Positions 16,854-27,588 of a stretch of 64,000 bases of DNA are shown one piece after another (within the stretch, counting starts at the first letter, position 1; each line of letters opens with the position of its first letter). The position numbers and the translations under genes were made by a program. Under the pieces are notes generated by a model. It was given only the letters and a program-made list of their open reading frames with translations, ran no database searches and was not told where the DNA came from. Source of the DNA: Gibbsiella quercinecans (GTDB taxonomy: Bacteria > Pseudomonadota > Gammaproteobacteria > Enterobacterales > Enterobacteriaceae); NCBI RefSeq assembly GCF_002291425.1, contig NZ_CP014136.1:1116001-1180000 (forward strand), written 5' to 3'.

Positions 16854-17798
16854 CTATGCTATTTCGGCATTGCGAAAAATAGCCCTGGCAATATCGGCGG
16901 AGCGGGTGAGCGCACGAATTTCGCTAAACATTTCGCTGGCCTCGTTATATTCTTTACGTAAGTAGCCCAACCACTGTTTAATTCGCGCCACATGATAAAG
17001 GCCGGTATCGCCTTGTTTTTCCAGATAGGCATATTTCAGCAACAGCTGCATTACGTCGGGCCATGGCATACGCGGTTCGTTATATTTCACCACCCGGCTC
17101 AGGTTCGGTATATTCAGGGCGCCACGCCCCAACATCACCGCATCACAACCGGTCGCCTGCAGACAATCCTGCGCGCTTTGGTAGTCCCAGATTTCACCGT
17201 TGGCAATCACCGGTATCGTCAGGCGGCGGCGGATCTCGCCAATCGCCTGCCAGTTGATGCGCTCGGCTTTATAACCGTCTTCTTTGGTGCGGCCATGCAC
17301 CGCCAGCTCCGTCGCACCGGCCTGCTGCACGGCATCGGCAATTTCCAGGCTGTAATGGGATGAATCCCACCCCAGGCGCACTTTTACCGTCACCGGCAGA
17401 TGTGCCGGCACGGCGGCGCGCATCGCCTTCACCCCTTGATAAATCAGCTCCGGCTCTTTGAGCAGCGTCGCCCCGCCGCCGCTGCCGTTAACCGTTTTTG
17501 ACGGGCAGCCGCAGTTCAGATCAACACCATAAGAACCCAGCGCCACCGCCCGGGCCGCGTTTTCCGCCAGCCACTGCGGGTATTGGCCAAGCAGTTGAAT
17601 ACGCACCAGAGTGCCAGACGGAGTACGGCTGGCATGACGCAATTCCGGGCACAGCCGGTAGAACAATTTTTCCGGCAGCAGTTGGTCGACAACGCGCAGG
17701 AACTCGGTGATGCAAAGATCGTAATCGTTCACTTCGGTGAGCAATTCACGCACCAAAGAATCGAGCACCCCTTCCATCGGAGCCAGTAACACACGCAT
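16854..17798 (-). CDS. dusC: tRNA-dihydrouridine(16) synthase
   Basis: Flavin enzyme that reduces U16 in the tRNA D-loop. From the ATG at 17798 the 314-residue product begins [19 protein letters not shown] exactly like E. coli DusC (315 residues). [19 protein letters not shown] carries the catalytic Cys98, and [30 protein letters not shown] and [18 protein letters not shown] complete the FMN TIM barrel. The helical C-terminal tRNA-binding domain has [20 protein letters not shown], which is DusC-specific. Two further in-frame residues upstream are possible. Confidence 0.95.
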   Translation of the reverse strand: MRVLLAPMEGVLDSLVRELLTEVNDYDLCITEFLRVVDQLLPEKLFYRLCPELRHASRTPSGTLVRIQLLGQYPQWLAENAARAVALGSYGVDLNCGCPSKTVNGSGGGATLLKEPELIYQGVKAMRAAVPAHLPVTVKVRLGWDSSHYSLEIADAVQQAGATELAVHGRTKEDGYKAERINWQAIGEIRRRLTIPVIANGEIWDYQSAQDCLQATGCDAVMLGRGALNIPNLSRVVKYNEPRMPWPDVMQLLLKYAYLEKQGDTGLYHVARIKQWLGYLRKEYNEASEMFSEIRALTRSADIARAIFRNAEIA

Positions 17799-17864
17799 GA
17801 ACAAACCACCCCAGCCAAAAAGACGCGCAATGATACGGGCTAATGCCTGCGCGCGACAAGCCCA

Positions 17865-18830
17865 TCATGCAACAATCCGCCGCGGTACCGGCGCGCCGTC
17901 GATAAACGCCTGAATATCCTCCACCGCCTGCTGAAAGTAAGTGCGATAGTTACTGTCGGCGACATAGCCCAGGTGCGGCGTCGCCAGCACGTTAGGCAAG
18001 CGGCGCAATGGATGGTCGCCCGGCAGCGGCTCTTGCTCAAACACGTCCAGGCCGGCGCCGGCGATCCAGCCCTGTTGCAAGGCTTCAAGCAAGGCTGGCT
18101 GATCCACAATGGCCGCCCGCGAGGTATTAATCAGGAAAGCCCCAGGCTTCATTGCGCGCAGTTCGCTCCGCCCCACCAGGCCACGGCTGCGTTCACTCAG
18201 CACCAGGTGCACGGAGAGCACATCGCTTTGCTCAAACAGCGCCTGCTTGGATGGCGCCAGGGTTACGCCCACTTCGGCCGCCCGCTGCGCCGTCAGGTTC
18301 TGGCTCCAGGCGATAACGCGCATGCCAAACGCCTGCCCTACCGCCGCCATTCGGCTGCCGATTTTGCCAAGCCCTAGCAGCCCGAGGGTTTTGCCATGCA
18401 GGCTAACCCCCACCTGCTGTTGCCACGGCCCGTTGTGGCGCAGGCCGTTGCTTTCCGTCATCAGGTGTTTGGTCAGGCCAAGGATTAACGCCCAGGTCAA
18501 TTCCATCGGCGGTGCGGAACCGCTGTCGGTCCCGCACACCACCACGCCCTGGCGCGCCGCAGCGGCCAAATCCACGGCGGCATTGCGCATCCCCGAGGTC
18601 ACCAACAGCTTCAGCGCCGGCAAGCGGGCCAACAGCGTTGCCGTGATCGGCGTGCGCTCACGCATAATCACCACAATCGCGCAATCGTTGAGCCGTGCGG
18701 CCAACTGCGCCTCGTCGGCGATATGTTCACTGATGCTAAACACCTCAACCCGATCGGCAATCGGCGCCCAATCCGCCATCGCCAGCGCCACCTGCTGGTA
18801 ATCGTCGAGTATGGCACATTTGAGTTTCAT
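17865..18830 (-). CDS. D-2-hydroxyacid dehydrogenase family protein
   Basis: 321-residue NAD(P)-dependent enzyme of the phosphoglycerate/glycerate/formate dehydrogenase superfamily. LHGKTLGLLGLGKIGSRMA is the Rossmann dinucleotide motif. The catalytic arginine is in LINTSRAAIVDQPALLEAL, the glutamate in LDVFEQEPLPGDHPL and the histidine in LATPHLGYV, so the active site is complete. The substrate-domain segment TSGMRNAAVDLAAAARQGVVV is the usual one. Substrate cannot be predicted; it lacks the ACT domain of SerA. It sits between dusC and rhlE with no obvious partner gene. Confidence 0.85.
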   Translation of the reverse strand: MKLKCAILDDYQQVALAMADWAPIADRVEVFSISEHIADEAQLAARLNDCAIVVIMRERTPITATLLARLPALKLLVTSGMRNAAVDLAAAARQGVVVCGTDSGSAPPMELTWALILGLTKHLMTESNGLRHNGPWQQQVGVSLHGKTLGLLGLGKIGSRMAAVGQAFGMRVIAWSQNLTAQRAAEVGVTLAPSKQALFEQSDVLSVHLVLSERSRGLVGRSELRAMKPGAFLINTSRAAIVDQPALLEALQQGWIAGAGLDVFEQEPLPGDHPLRRLPNVLATPHLGYVADSNYRTYFQQAVEDIQAFIDGAPVPRRIVA

Positions 18831-18970
18831 TCATGTTCCCCTCACCGGCACATTCCGCCGCATTACAGCGTAGTACGGATCGGGGCGTTCAGCTGCAACA
18901 AACGGCGCCGGCACGCCGTTAATGCCGGGCGGTTAACATTTTCGCAAGCCGCCGACGAGGAAATGACGAT

Positions 18971-19005
18971 AAAAAAATGCCAGCCGGATCGCTCTGGCTG
19001 GCATT
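18971..19005 (-). terminator. Intrinsic terminator of rhlE
   Basis: AATGCCAGCC and GGCTGGCATT form a 10-bp stem; on the minus strand the stem is followed by TTTTT. It lies 37 nt after the rhlE stop codon. Confidence 0.85.
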
Positions 19006-19041
19006 GAAGGAACCGCGCGCGTGGTATTCGCGCCGCGTTAT

Positions 19042-20409
19042 TTATTCCGTAGGCTTACGGCTGCGCGGGCGGCGTGCTGGCGCACCGCTGCGGCGCTGGC
19101 CTTCACCCTGCGGGCGCGCATGGCCGCCTTCGCGGCTTTCGCGTTGGCCGCTGCCGTTGGCAGAGCGCTGACCGCCACCTTGACTACGGCGCTGCCCACC
19201 GCCATTGCCGCGCGGCGCACCACGCCCGCCGCCCTGGCGACCGTTGATGATCGGCTCCGCCTTGATGGACGGATCCGGCTCATAGCCCGGGATAGCAATG
19301 CGCGGAATTTCGCGTTTCAGCAGCCGTTCGATATCGCGCAGCAGTTTGTGCTCATCAACGCAAACCAGTGAAATAGCTTCGCCGGTGCGTTCAGCACGGC
19401 CGGTACGGCCAATACGGTGCACGTAGTCTTCCGGCACGTTAGGCAGTTCGTAGTTCACGACGTGCGGCAACTGATCGATATCCAGACCGCGAGCGGCGAT
19501 ATCAGTCGCAACCAGCACGCGGATCCTGCCATCTTTAAAATCGGACAGCGCACGGGTACGCGCGCCCTGGCTCTTGTTGCCATGAATAGCGGCGGCGGTA
19601 ATGCCGTCCTTATTCAACTGCTCCGCCAGGTGGTTAGCACCGTGTTTGGTGCGGTTAAACACCAGCACCTGCCGCCAGTCGCCGGCGCCGATCATCTGGG
19701 AAAGCAGCTCGCGCTTACGCTTTTTATCCACAAAGTGCACGCTCTGCGCCACTTGCTCAGAGGCGGTATTGCGGCGCGCCACTTCAACAGAGGCCGGGTT
19801 ATGCAGCAGTTTGCTCGCCAGCCCTTTGATATCGTCCGAGAACGTGGCGGAGAACAGCAGGTTCTGGCGTTTTGACGGCAGCTTGGCCAGCACGCGGCGG
19901 ATATCGTGGATGAACCCCATATCCAGCATGCGGTCGGCTTCATCCAGCACCAGAATTTCAATTTTCGACAGATCTACTGCGTTCTGGTGTTCCAGATCCA
20001 GCAGGCGCCCCGGCGTTGCCACCAGAATGTCGACGCCGCCGCGCAGCTTCATCATCTGCGGGTTGATGCTCACACCGCCGAACACCACCAGCGAACGCAG
20101 GCGCAGGTGTTTGCTATAAGCCACGACGTTTTCGCCGATCTGCGCCGCCAATTCACGGGTTGGCGTCAGGATCAGCGCCCGCACCGGGCGGCGGCCTTTG
20201 GCCGCATGGTCATGTTTGCTCAGCAATTGCAGTAACGGCAGGGTAAAACCGGCGGTTTTCCCGGTGCCGGTCTGGGCGCTGGCCATCAGATCGCGGCCTT
20301 CCAATACCACAGGAATGGCCTGACGCTGGATTGGCGTAGGTTCACGATAGCCCTGTTCTTCAACAGCGCGCAGAATTTCAGCACTTAAGCCGAGGTTTTC
20401 AAATGACAT
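19042..20409 (-). CDS. rhlE: ATP-dependent RNA helicase RhlE
   Basis: 455-residue DEAD-box helicase; E. coli RhlE is 454. In order: Q motif ([11 protein letters not shown], 24-34), Walker A AQTGTGKT (45-52), PTRELA, DEAD (156-159), SAT (187-189), then the RecA2 motifs [26 protein letters not shown] and [13 protein letters not shown]. The C-terminal tail (from about 385) is arginine/glycine/glutamine-rich ([16 protein letters not shown] and onward), a typical unstructured RNA-binding extension. It acts in ribosome assembly and RNA turnover. The ATG at 20409 matches the family start; the open frame upstream is non-coding leader. It is divergent from cecR, as in E. coli. Confidence 0.95.
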   Translation of the reverse strand: MSFENLGLSAEILRAVEEQGYREPTPIQRQAIPVVLEGRDLMASAQTGTGKTAGFTLPLLQLLSKHDHAAKGRRPVRALILTPTRELAAQIGENVVAYSKHLRLRSLVVFGGVSINPQMMKLRGGVDILVATPGRLLDLEHQNAVDLSKIEILVLDEADRMLDMGFIHDIRRVLAKLPSKRQNLLFSATFSDDIKGLASKLLHNPASVEVARRNTASEQVAQSVHFVDKKRKRELLSQMIGAGDWRQVLVFNRTKHGANHLAEQLNKDGITAAAIHGNKSQGARTRALSDFKDGRIRVLVATDIAARGLDIDQLPHVVNYELPNVPEDYVHRIGRTGRAERTGEAISLVCVDEHKLLRDIERLLKREIPRIAIPGYEPDPSIKAEPIINGRQGGGRGAPRGNGGGQRRSQGGGQRSANGSGQRESREGGHARPQGEGQRRSGAPARRPRSRKPTE

Positions 20410-20763
20410 AGTAGAGAAAAACTCCAGATCCCCCCTAACCTGAACATCAGTTCGGTGCAGTTTCCTGGGAGGATGATCAGACGGGGCATAAGGATGTGCC
20501 CGGCATTCAGCCGCTGGCAACATTCCCGGGATGACCACGAGGGATTGGCACAAACTGCAGTGCACCAAGCGGGTGATTGTAGCAGAAGTCGAAGAAAAAA
20601 AAGCAATTTTACGTGATGAAACGCACAATGCCGCTGCAACACGCGAAAAACGCCATCAAACCTGGCTGGCCGCGAAGGAGAAAAACGCACGGGCCGGTTT
20701 ACATGGCCCACTACGAAGCCTAAAGTTAATCATATGATTGATTAATTTTTATGGATTCGCGTT
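20410..20763. other. rhlE/cecR divergent regulatory region
   Basis: 354 bp. The half next to rhlE is GC-rich and would form a leader of up to 200 nt or more for rhlE. The half next to cecR is AT-rich and contains the palindromic operator at 20726-20745. No additional gene is supportable. Confidence 0.6.
20726..20745. promoter_or_regulatory. Probable CecR operator
   Basis: TTAATCATATGATTGATTAA: the arms TTAATCA and TGATTAA pair perfectly over a 6-bp spacer, and AATCATATGATT inside is itself a perfect palindrome. It lies 19-38 nt before the cecR ATG in the rhlE/cecR gap, where E. coli CecR is known to act on both genes. Autoregulation is therefore likely. Confidence 0.7.
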
Positions 20764-21462
20764 ATGCCTTCAGCGGAGAACAAACAGGTTGCCAGCCAGG
20801 CACGCGGCGAACAGGCGCGCCAGCAGCTGATCGCCGCCGCCATTGAGGTGTTTGGCGAATACGGCCTGCGCGGCGCCACCACGCGGGAAATCGCCCGGCT
20901 GGCCGGGCAAAATATCGCCGCTATTACCTACTACTTCAATTCAAAAGAAGGCCTGTATCGTGCCGTAGCGCAGTGGATCGCTGATTTTTTCCAGCAAGTA
21001 TTCGGCCCGCTGGCTGAAGAAATTGAGCGCTTCTGGCTGCTGCCGGCCGCACAGCGCCCGCCTGAAAGCTACCTGCACTACCTTAAGCGCGGGCTGCTGA
21101 TGTTCAGTGAACTGATGACTCAGCCGCAAACCATCAAGATAAGCAAAATCATGTCACGCGAGCAGTTGTCACCCACCGATGTCTTCCCGCTGATCCACGA
21201 GCAGATAACGGCGCCGGTGCATAGACAACTGTGCCGGTTGCTGGCGGCCAGTACCGGCATGGCGCCGGAATCGGACAAAGTCGTGCTGCATACCCATGCG
21301 CTGATCGGCGAAGTCCTGGCGTTCCGCGTGGCGCGAGAAACCATCTGCCGCCAGGTCGGTTGGCAACAGATTGGCGAGGAACAGGCGGCGCAGATCAGGG
21401 CCGTATTGGTTGAACATATTGATCTTCTGGTTCACGGGTTGCGCCAGCGCTATGGCGCATAA
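20764..21462 (+). CDS. cecR: TetR-family regulator CecR
   Basis: 232-residue repressor (formerly YbiH). The TetR helix-turn-helix is LIAAAIEVFGEYGLRGATTREIARLAGQNIAAITYYFNSKEGLYRA (about 23-68), with a C-terminal DUF1956-type ligand domain. In E. coli CecR controls rhlE and the ybhGFSR exporter and affects sensitivity to cephalosporins and chloramphenicol. The gene is the first of a run with ybhG (21 bp gap), ybhF, ybhS and ybhR, so it probably represses its own operon through the palindrome at 20726-20745. Confidence 0.92.
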   Translation: MPSAENKQVASQARGEQARQQLIAAAIEVFGEYGLRGATTREIARLAGQNIAAITYYFNSKEGLYRAVAQWIADFFQQVFGPLAEEIERFWLLPAAQRPPESYLHYLKRGLLMFSELMTQPQTIKISKIMSREQLSPTDVFPLIHEQITAPVHRQLCRLLAASTGMAPESDKVVLHTHALIGEVLAFRVARETICRQVGWQQIGEEQAAQIRAVLVEHIDLLVHGLRQRYGA

Positions 21463-21483
21463 AAAACGTTGGCAGGGAGTGTT

Positions 21484-22479
21484 ATGAACAAGAAAAGAAG
21501 TGCCGTTGTGGTAGTGGCTATCTTGGCAATCGCCGCCGCCGTCTATGGATTTTTATCTTACCAACAACGGCAAAACACGCCGCTGACGCTGTACGGTAAC
21601 GTCGATATCCGCACCGTCAATCTCGGTTTCCGCGTTGATGGCCGACTGGCTTCGCTGGCGGTTGATGAAGGCGATCGCGTTCAGCTGGGGCAACCGCTCG
21701 GCAAGCTGGACGATGGCCCCTACATCAACGCGCTGCGGCAAGCAGAGGCCAACGCCGGTAGCGCGCAGGCCAAGCTGGATCTGCTGCTGGCCGGCTACCG
21801 CAATGAAGAGATCGCCCAGGTGCGCGCAGAGGTGGCGCAACGGCAATCGGCATTCAGCTATGCCGACAGCTTTTTGAAACGCCAGCAGGGGCTGTGGGCC
21901 AAAAACGCCACGTCCGCCGATGCATTGGAAGATGCCCGTACCGCGCGTAACCAGGCGCAGGCCAATCTGCAGGCGGCAAAAGATAAACTCACCCAATACC
22001 AGAGCGGCAACCGGCCGCAGGAAATCGAACAGGCCAGGGCCGATCTGGCCCAAAGCCAGGCGGCATTGGCACAGGCGCAGCTCAACCTGCAGGATACCGC
22101 CCTGCTGGCGCCATCCGCCGGTACGGTGCTGACCCGTGCGGTGGAGCCGGGCACCATGCTCAGCGCCAGCAGCACCGTGTTCACCGTTTCGCTAACCAAC
22201 CCGGTTTGGGTGCGCGCCTATGTCAGCGAAGCCCACCTGGGCCAGGCGGTGCCGGGCACCGGGCTTGCCATTTACACCGACAGCCGGCCGGATAAACCCT
22301 ATCACGGCAGGATCGGCTTTGTTTCCCCCACCGCCGAATTCACGCCAAAAAGCGTCGAAACGCCGGATCTACGCACCGATCTGGTCTACCGTCTGCGCGT
22401 GGTGGTGACCGACGCCGACGATGCCCTGCGTCAGGGGATGCCGGTGACGCTGCGCTTTGACAACGGCGCCGCCCAGTAG
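21484..22479 (+). CDS. ybhG: HlyD-type membrane fusion protein YbhG
   Basis: 331 residues from the ATG at 21484 (AGGGAG upstream), the length of E. coli YbhG. An N-terminal membrane anchor ([19 protein letters not shown]) is followed by the first lipoyl half ([20 protein letters not shown]), a long coiled-coil hairpin (about 75-190, with [20 protein letters not shown] and [20 protein letters not shown]), the second lipoyl half ([19 protein letters not shown]) and a beta barrel. It is the periplasmic adaptor that links the YbhFSR ABC exporter to an outer-membrane channel such as TolC. Confidence 0.93.
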   Translation: MNKKRSAVVVVAILAIAAAVYGFLSYQQRQNTPLTLYGNVDIRTVNLGFRVDGRLASLAVDEGDRVQLGQPLGKLDDGPYINALRQAEANAGSAQAKLDLLLAGYRNEEIAQVRAEVAQRQSAFSYADSFLKRQQGLWAKNATSADALEDARTARNQAQANLQAAKDKLTQYQSGNRPQEIEQARADLAQSQAALAQAQLNLQDTALLAPSAGTVLTRAVEPGTMLSASSTVFTVSLTNPVWVRAYVSEAHLGQAVPGTGLAIYTDSRPDKPYHGRIGFVSPTAEFTPKSVETPDLRTDLVYRLRVVVTDADDALRQGMPVTLRFDNGAAQ

Positions 22480-22551
22480 GATTCGGCGCAGGCTGCCCGC
22501 CAGCCTGCAAAACGCTATACCTCGTGATAGCTTCTGACGTTTAGGGATGTC

Positions 22552-24291
22552 ATGGAACAGGCACATGTGATTGAGCTGGAAGCGCTGGAAAAACGCTTTC
22601 CGTCACTCGAAAAACCGGCGGTCGCCAGCCTGACCACCACGCTACGCAGCGGTGCGGTGACCGGCCTGGTCGGGCCGGACGGCGCGGGCAAAACCACCCT
22701 GTTGCGCATGCTGGCCGGGCTGTTGAAGCCCAGTAGCGGCCAACTGCGCGTCGCCGGGTTGGATCCGATCGCTCAGGATCGTCAACTGCACGCCATTCTT
22801 GGCTATATGCCGCAAAAATTCGGCCTGTATGAAGACCTGACGGTGATGGAAAACCTGACGCTGTATGCCGATCTGCGCGGCGTCACCGGCGAAGCGCGTC
22901 AGCAAACCTTCAAACAACTGCTGGAATTTACCGATCTCACCCACTTTACCGATCGCCTGGCCGGCAAGCTTTCCGGCGGCATGAAGCAAAAGCTGGGGCT
23001 GGCCTGTACGCTGGTTGGTCAGCCGCAGGTGCTGCTGCTGGATGAGCCTGGGGTGGGCGTCGATCCGATCTCGCGCCGCGAACTGTGGCGTATGGTGCAT
23101 GAACTGGCCAACGACGGCATGCTGATCCTCTGGAGCACCTCTTATCTTGATGAGGCCGAACAATGCCGGGAAGTGCTGCTGCTGAACGAAGGCGAGCTGC
23201 TGTTCAGCGGCGCGCCGCAGGCGCTGACCCAGCGCATGGCTGGCCGTTCGATCCTGCTCGATGCGCCGGGCGACAACCCGCGCGCGTTGTTACAGCGCGC
23301 GATTTGCTTGCCGGCAGTCACCGACGGGGTGATCCAGGGCAAATATCTGCGCCTGATGCTAAAACCCGACGCCGAACACCCGCAGGTATTACAGGCGCTG
23401 GATCTGCCAAATGCCAAACTGCGCGAAGCCGAGCCGCGTTTTGAGGATGCATTTATCGATCTGCTCGGCGGCGGCCCCAACAGCCGCTCGGCGCTGGCGG
23501 AGATCATGCCAACGGTACAGGGCGACAGCGCGGAAACCGTGATTGAAGCGCAAGGGCTGACCAAAAAATTTGGCAACTTCGCCGCCACCGATAACGTGGA
23601 TTTCAAAGTACAGCGCGGCGAAATCTTCGGCCTGCTGGGGCCGAACGGTGCGGGCAAATCCACCACCTTCAAAATGATGTGCGGCCTGCTGACGCCCAGC
23701 GGCGGTAAGGCCCTGGTGCTGGGGATGGATTTAAAAACCAGCTCCGGCAAAGCACGCCAGCGCCTGGGCTATATGGCGCAAAAATTCTCGCTGTACGGCA
23801 ACCTCACGGTGGGGCAAAACCTGAAATTCTTTTCCGGCGTGTATGGCCTCAGCGGCAAAAGGCAGCGCGATAAAATCGATGAGATGTCGCGCGCGTTTAA
23901 CTTCGGCCCGATTATCGACCAAACCCCGGATTCGCTGCCGCTGGGGTTTAAGCAGCGCCTGGCGCTGGCCTGCGCGCTGATGCACGAACCCGATATTCTG
24001 TTCCTCGACGAACCCACCTCGGGCGTCGATCCGCTAACCCGGCGTGAATTCTGGCTGCATATCAATGGCATGGTGGACAAAGGCGTGACGGTCATGGTGA
24101 CCACCCACTTCATGGACGAGGCGGAATACTGCGATCGCATCGGGCTGGTGTATCACGGCAAGATCATCGCCGCCGGCACGCCGGACGATCTTAAACACCA
24201 GGTCGCCAGCGAACAGAATCCCAACCCGTCAATGGAAGATGCGTTTATTGAGCTGGTGCAAGGCTACGATCGGCAGGAGAAAACATCATGA
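22552..24291 (+). CDS. ybhF: ABC exporter ATPase YbhF (two fused nucleotide-binding domains)
   Basis: 579-residue protein with two ABC ATPase domains in tandem. Domain 1: Walker [10 protein letters not shown] (41-49), signature LSGGM (140-144), Walker [13 protein letters not shown]. Domain 2: Walker [10 protein letters not shown] near 364, Walker [15 protein letters not shown]-loop [13 protein letters not shown]. The second signature reads LPLGFKQ rather than LSGGQ, so only one composite site may be fully active. It powers export through YbhS and YbhR; drug and sodium/lithium export are reported for the E. coli system. The stop overlaps the ybhS start (ATGA). Confidence 0.94.
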   Translation: MEQAHVIELEALEKRFPSLEKPAVASLTTTLRSGAVTGLVGPDGAGKTTLLRMLAGLLKPSSGQLRVAGLDPIAQDRQLHAILGYMPQKFGLYEDLTVMENLTLYADLRGVTGEARQQTFKQLLEFTDLTHFTDRLAGKLSGGMKQKLGLACTLVGQPQVLLLDEPGVGVDPISRRELWRMVHELANDGMLILWSTSYLDEAEQCREVLLLNEGELLFSGAPQALTQRMAGRSILLDAPGDNPRALLQRAICLPAVTDGVIQGKYLRLMLKPDAEHPQVLQALDLPNAKLREAEPRFEDAFIDLLGGGPNSRSALAEIMPTVQGDSAETVIEAQGLTKKFGNFAATDNVDFKVQRGEIFGLLGPNGAGKSTTFKMMCGLLTPSGGKALVLGMDLKTSSGKARQRLGYMAQKFSLYGNLTVGQNLKFFSGVYGLSGKRQRDKIDEMSRAFNFGPIIDQTPDSLPLGFKQRLALACALMHEPDILFLDEPTSGVDPLTRREFWLHINGMVDKGVTVMVTTHFMDEAEYCDRIGLVYHGKIIAAGTPDDLKHQVASEQNPNPSMEDAFIELVQGYDRQEKTS

Positions 24292-25424
24292 GTGAAAGCA
24301 GCGGCTTTTCCTGGCGGCGTTTGCGCGCGCTGTGCCTGAAAGAAACCCGCCAGATCCTGCGCGATCCCAGCAGCGGGCTGATCGCGTTCGTCATCCCGCT
24401 GCTACTGCTGTTTATCTTCGGCTACGGCATCAATCTGGATTCCAGCAAACTGCGGCTGGGCATTTTGCTCGAGCAGCAAAGCGAAGAGGCGCGGGATCTG
24501 GTCAGTGCGTTTACCGGATCGCCGTATATCGATCCAACCGTCAGCGATAACCGGCAGGCGTTGATCCAGAAAATGCAGGCCGGCGAGATCCGTGGGCTGG
24601 TGGTGATCCCCACTGATTTTGCCCAACGCATGGCGCGCCCTTACGATCAGGCACCGATCCAGGTCATCACCGACGGCAGCGAACCCAACACCGCCAACTT
24701 TGTACAGGCCTATACCCAGGGGGTATGGCAGATCTGGCAGCAGCAGCGCGCTACCGATCGCGGGCAGGAGGATAAACCGCTGATCGAGATCCAAATGCGC
24801 TATTGGTTCAACCCGGCGGCGATAAGCCAGCACTTCATCATTCCTGGGGCGATCACCATTATCATGACGGTGATCGGCGCGATCCTGACTTCGTTGGTGA
24901 TCGCCCGCGAGTGGGAGCGCGGCACCATGGAGGCCCTGCTGTCGACACAGGTGACGCGTGGTGAGCTGTTGCTCTCCAAACTGCTGCCCTACTATCTGCT
25001 GGGCATGCTCGCCATGGCGCTGTGTATGGCAATATCGCTCTTCGTGCTCAAGGTGCCTTACCGCGGCTCGTGGCTGATTCTGTTTATCATCAGCAGCCTG
25101 TTCCTGGCCAGCACGCTCGGCATGGGGCTGCTGATTTCTTCCGTGACGCGCAATCAGTTCAACGCGGCAATGGTGGCGCTGAACGCCGCCTTCCTGCCTT
25201 CAATCATGCTTTCGGGGTTTATTTTCCAGATCGACAGTATGCCGGCCGTGGTGCGCGCCTTCACTTACCTCATTCCGGCGCGCTACTTCGTCAGCACCCT
25301 GCAAACGCTGTTTCTGGCGGGGAATATCGGCACGGTGCTGTTCATCAATCTGCTGTTGCTGATCGCTTCTGCGGTGGTGTTTATCGGGCTGACGGCCTGG
25401 AAAACCCAGCGGCGGCTGGATTAA
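24288..25424 (+). CDS. ybhS: ABC-2 type permease YbhS
   Basis: 378-residue inner-membrane permease. An N-terminal helix ([20 protein letters not shown]) is followed by a periplasmic domain of about 130 residues and five C-terminal helices starting at [23 protein letters not shown]. The conserved [12 protein letters not shown] segment is the coupling region of ABC-2 exporters. It starts inside the ybhF stop codon (ATGA overlap) and is followed nine bases later by its paralogue ybhR, with which it should form a heterodimer. Confidence 0.93.
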   Translation: MSESSGFSWRRLRALCLKETRQILRDPSSGLIAFVIPLLLLFIFGYGINLDSSKLRLGILLEQQSEEARDLVSAFTGSPYIDPTVSDNRQALIQKMQAGEIRGLVVIPTDFAQRMARPYDQAPIQVITDGSEPNTANFVQAYTQGVWQIWQQQRATDRGQEDKPLIEIQMRYWFNPAAISQHFIIPGAITIIMTVIGAILTSLVIAREWERGTMEALLSTQVTRGELLLSKLLPYYLLGMLAMALCMAISLFVLKVPYRGSWLILFIISSLFLASTLGMGLLISSVTRNQFNAAMVALNAAFLPSIMLSGFIFQIDSMPAVVRAFTYLIPARYFVSTLQTLFLAGNIGTVLFINLLLLIASAVVFIGLTAWKTQRRLD

Positions 25425-25433
25425 GGGGGGAGC

Positions 25434-26540
25434 ATGTTGCACCGTTTATTAACGCTTATCATCAAGGAACTGCAAACGCTGCTGCGCGATCCGCAAACCC
25501 GCACCATTCTGATCATGCCGGTGCTGGTGCAGGTGTTGTTGTTCCCGTTCGCCGCCACGCTTGAAGTCACCAATGCCACGATCGCCATTTACAGCGAAGA
25601 CAACGGCCAGGCTTCGATCGAGCTGACCCAGCGCTTTGCCAAGGCCAAAGCCTTCTCACAGGTTTTGCTGCTGCGCAACCCGCAGGAAATTCAGTCCACT
25701 CTCGACAACCGGAAAGCACTGCTGCTGATCCGCTTTCCGGCGCAATTTTCACGTGATATTGCCACCGGCAACACCGCGCCGCTGCAATTGATTCTGGATG
25801 GCCGCAACTCGAACAGTGCGCAGATTGCCGCCAATTATGTCCAGCACATCGTGCAGGATTATCAGGAGGCGTTGATCGGCGGCCGGCAGAAACCCAATAA
25901 CAGCGAGCTGGTGGTGCGCAACTGGTATAACCCCAACCTGGATTACAAATGGTTTGTGGTTCCGTCCCTGATCGCCATGATCACCACCATCGGCGTGCTG
26001 ATCGTCACTTCGCTTTCAGTGGCGCGCGAGCGTGAACAGGGCACGCTGGAACAGCTGCTGGTCTCCCCGCTCACCACCTGGCAAATCTTTATCGGCAAGG
26101 CCGTGCCGGCGCTGATTGTCGCTTCGTTCCAGGCATCCATCGTGCTGTTGATCGGTATTTTCCTGTTCCAGATCCCGTTCGCTGGCTCCCTGCTGCTGTT
26201 TTATGGCACCATGCTGGCCTACGGGCTGTCCCTGGTGGGCTTCGGCTTGTTGATCTCGGCGCTGTGCGCAACCCAGCAGCAGGCGTTTATCGGCGTATTC
26301 GTGTTTATGATGCCGGCGATCCTGCTTTCAGGCTATGTTTCGCCGGTGGAAAATATGCCGGTGTGGCTGCAGAACCTGACCTGGATTAACCCAATCCGTC
26401 ACTTTACCGACATCACCAAGCAGATTTATTTGAAAGACGCCAGCTTCGGCATTATCTGGCACAGCCTGTGGCCGTTACTGGTGATCACCGTCACCACCGG
26501 CAGCGTGGCTTATGCCATGTTCCGGCGTAAAATCGCCTAA
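25434..26540 (+). CDS. ybhR: ABC-2 type permease YbhR
   Basis: 368 residues, the length of E. coli YbhR. Same layout as YbhS: an N-terminal helix, a large periplasmic domain ([20 protein letters not shown] onward) and a C-terminal five-helix bundle with the coupling motif [38 protein letters not shown] is the conserved loop before the last helices. GGGGGGAGC stands just before the ATG. It is the last gene of the cecR-ybhGFSR run; the small membrane-protein gene 55 bp downstream may be co-transcribed. Confidence 0.93.
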   Translation: MLHRLLTLIIKELQTLLRDPQTRTILIMPVLVQVLLFPFAATLEVTNATIAIYSEDNGQASIELTQRFAKAKAFSQVLLLRNPQEIQSTLDNRKALLLIRFPAQFSRDIATGNTAPLQLILDGRNSNSAQIAANYVQHIVQDYQEALIGGRQKPNNSELVVRNWYNPNLDYKWFVVPSLIAMITTIGVLIVTSLSVAREREQGTLEQLLVSPLTTWQIFIGKAVPALIVASFQASIVLLIGIFLFQIPFAGSLLLFYGTMLAYGLSLVGFGLLISALCATQQQAFIGVFVFMMPAILLSGYVSPVENMPVWLQNLTWINPIRHFTDITKQIYLKDASFGIIWHSLWPLLVITVTTGSVAYAMFRRKIA

Positions 26541-26595
26541 GAGCGGGGCTGCGGTAACGGCATTTGTCTTGTCATCGATTATTCATGGAGGCGTT

Positions 26596-26910
26596 TTGGC
26601 AGAAGCAGTTAAAGACAATGAATTCAATAAAATGACCCGTTTTGGCTTCCGGCTTGCCGGCATCAGCCTGCTGCTGGTCATGCTGATTTTTGCGGCCGGT
26701 TTTTTTCTGCCGGAAGACAGCGGAGAGTGGCTTGATCTGGTGGTGCTGGCCATGGCCGGCGTGAATGTGATTGCGAACTTCGTGGTGTTCTATTTCGCCA
26801 TCATCGGGCTGTTCAAATCGTCATTGAAATGGCGGGCGCTATTCTCTTTACTGATCGCACTGGCGATTTTTGCACTCTATCTCATCGCTATCGCCTTCGC
26901 CTCCTCATAA
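26596..26910 (+). CDS. Small membrane protein of unknown function, TTG start
   Basis: The frame extends back into ybhR, but a strong GGAGG at 26587-26591 is followed at the right distance by TTG (26596), giving a 104-residue protein that starts LAEAVKDNEFNKMTRFGFRL (initiator read as Met). Three hydrophobic segments are visible (about 18-40, 46-70 and 84-102), with a short acidic loop PEDSGEW. I do not recognise a family. It lies between ybhR and a convergent DUF2628 gene, a place that is different in E. coli, so it looks like an accessory insertion. Confidence 0.7.
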   Translation: MAEAVKDNEFNKMTRFGFRLAGISLLLVMLIFAAGFFLPEDSGEWLDLVVLAMAGVNVIANFVVFYFAIIGLFKSSLKWRALFSLLIALAIFALYLIAIAFASS

Positions 26911-26927
26911 GGCCAGCCGTGATAGCC

Positions 26928-26953
26928 AAAAAGGGCAATCCGTTTGCCCTTTT
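26928..26953. terminator. Bidirectional intrinsic terminator
   Basis: AAAAAGGGCAA and TTTGCCCTTTT pair around a 4-nt loop, with T-runs on both strands. It separates the small membrane-protein gene from the convergent DUF2628 gene. Confidence 0.85.
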
Positions 26954-26960
26954 CTGCCCA

Positions 26961-27389
26961 TTAGCGCTGGGCGATTCTTGCCGCCGACGCTTTGGTTAAA
27001 CCTTCCAATGGGTTCCAGCTCTGAATGCCCTTCACTTCTTTCAGGTAATAGCTGTAGTTGGCGAGGCTACCGCACGCACACGCATAGGCAACGTTCACGC
27101 CGCGCGCCCAGGCATCAAGGTTCACGCCATTGCTGTATTCAATCATCCCCAGGATTAAGTTGATGGCACATATCACCACAAACAGCACCAGGCCTTTCTT
27201 CCACAAGCCCAAAATACAAAAATAAATAATGCCGAAGAAAAAGGCGTAAAAGTTCATGACGTATTTAAGCCGTGCGAAGAACTTCATCTCCTTTAGCTTC
27301 CGCTGATATTCAGGGGAAGTGACATTCCCACCCACGCTATCATATAAGGCAAAACGCGCTTGCCACTTTGGGCTTAGCTCTTTACTCAT
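26961..27389 (-). CDS. DUF2628 domain membrane protein
   Basis: 142 residues from the ATG at 27389 (GAGGG upstream), starting SKELSPKWQARFALYDSVGG. The aromatic-rich helices NFYAFFFGIIYFCILGLWKK and LVLFVVICAINLILGMIEYS are typical of DUF2628, as in E. coli YigF; the segment YACACGSLANYSYYLKEVKG follows. The function is unknown. Like its convergent neighbour it interrupts the ybhR-ybhL order of E. coli, so both were probably gained together. Confidence 0.75.
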   Translation of the reverse strand: MSKELSPKWQARFALYDSVGGNVTSPEYQRKLKEMKFFARLKYVMNFYAFFFGIIYFCILGLWKKGLVLFVVICAINLILGMIEYSNGVNLDAWARGVNVAYACACGSLANYSYYLKEVKGIQSWNPLEGLTKASAARIAQR

Positions 27390-27533
27390 AAATCCCTCGT
27401 TACCATTATCATTGTGTTTTACTACTGCCATCCCATATAACCTGTTTATTCAACGCAATGCCTGGCGCAGTGTCAATAAAACAGCGTGAAAAAGCATGAC
27501 TGTCGCTTAAGTAGACAGATAACAAAAGGCCCT

Positions 27534-27560
27534 GCAAAACAGGGCCCTTTGAGAAACAAC
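27534..27560 (-). terminator. Intrinsic terminator of ybhL
   Basis: AAAAGGCCCTG and CAGGGCCCTTT pair around AAAA; on the minus strand the stem is followed by TTTTGTTATC. It lies about 30 nt beyond the ybhL stop codon. Confidence 0.8.
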
Positions 27561-27588
27561 GGTGCGGGTAGCAGCGAAGGATTAGCGA

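Noticed and set aside
20410-20628. N-terminal extension of rhlE
   Set aside because: The family start is at 20409; the extension is a leader-like sequence without DEAD-box family similarity.
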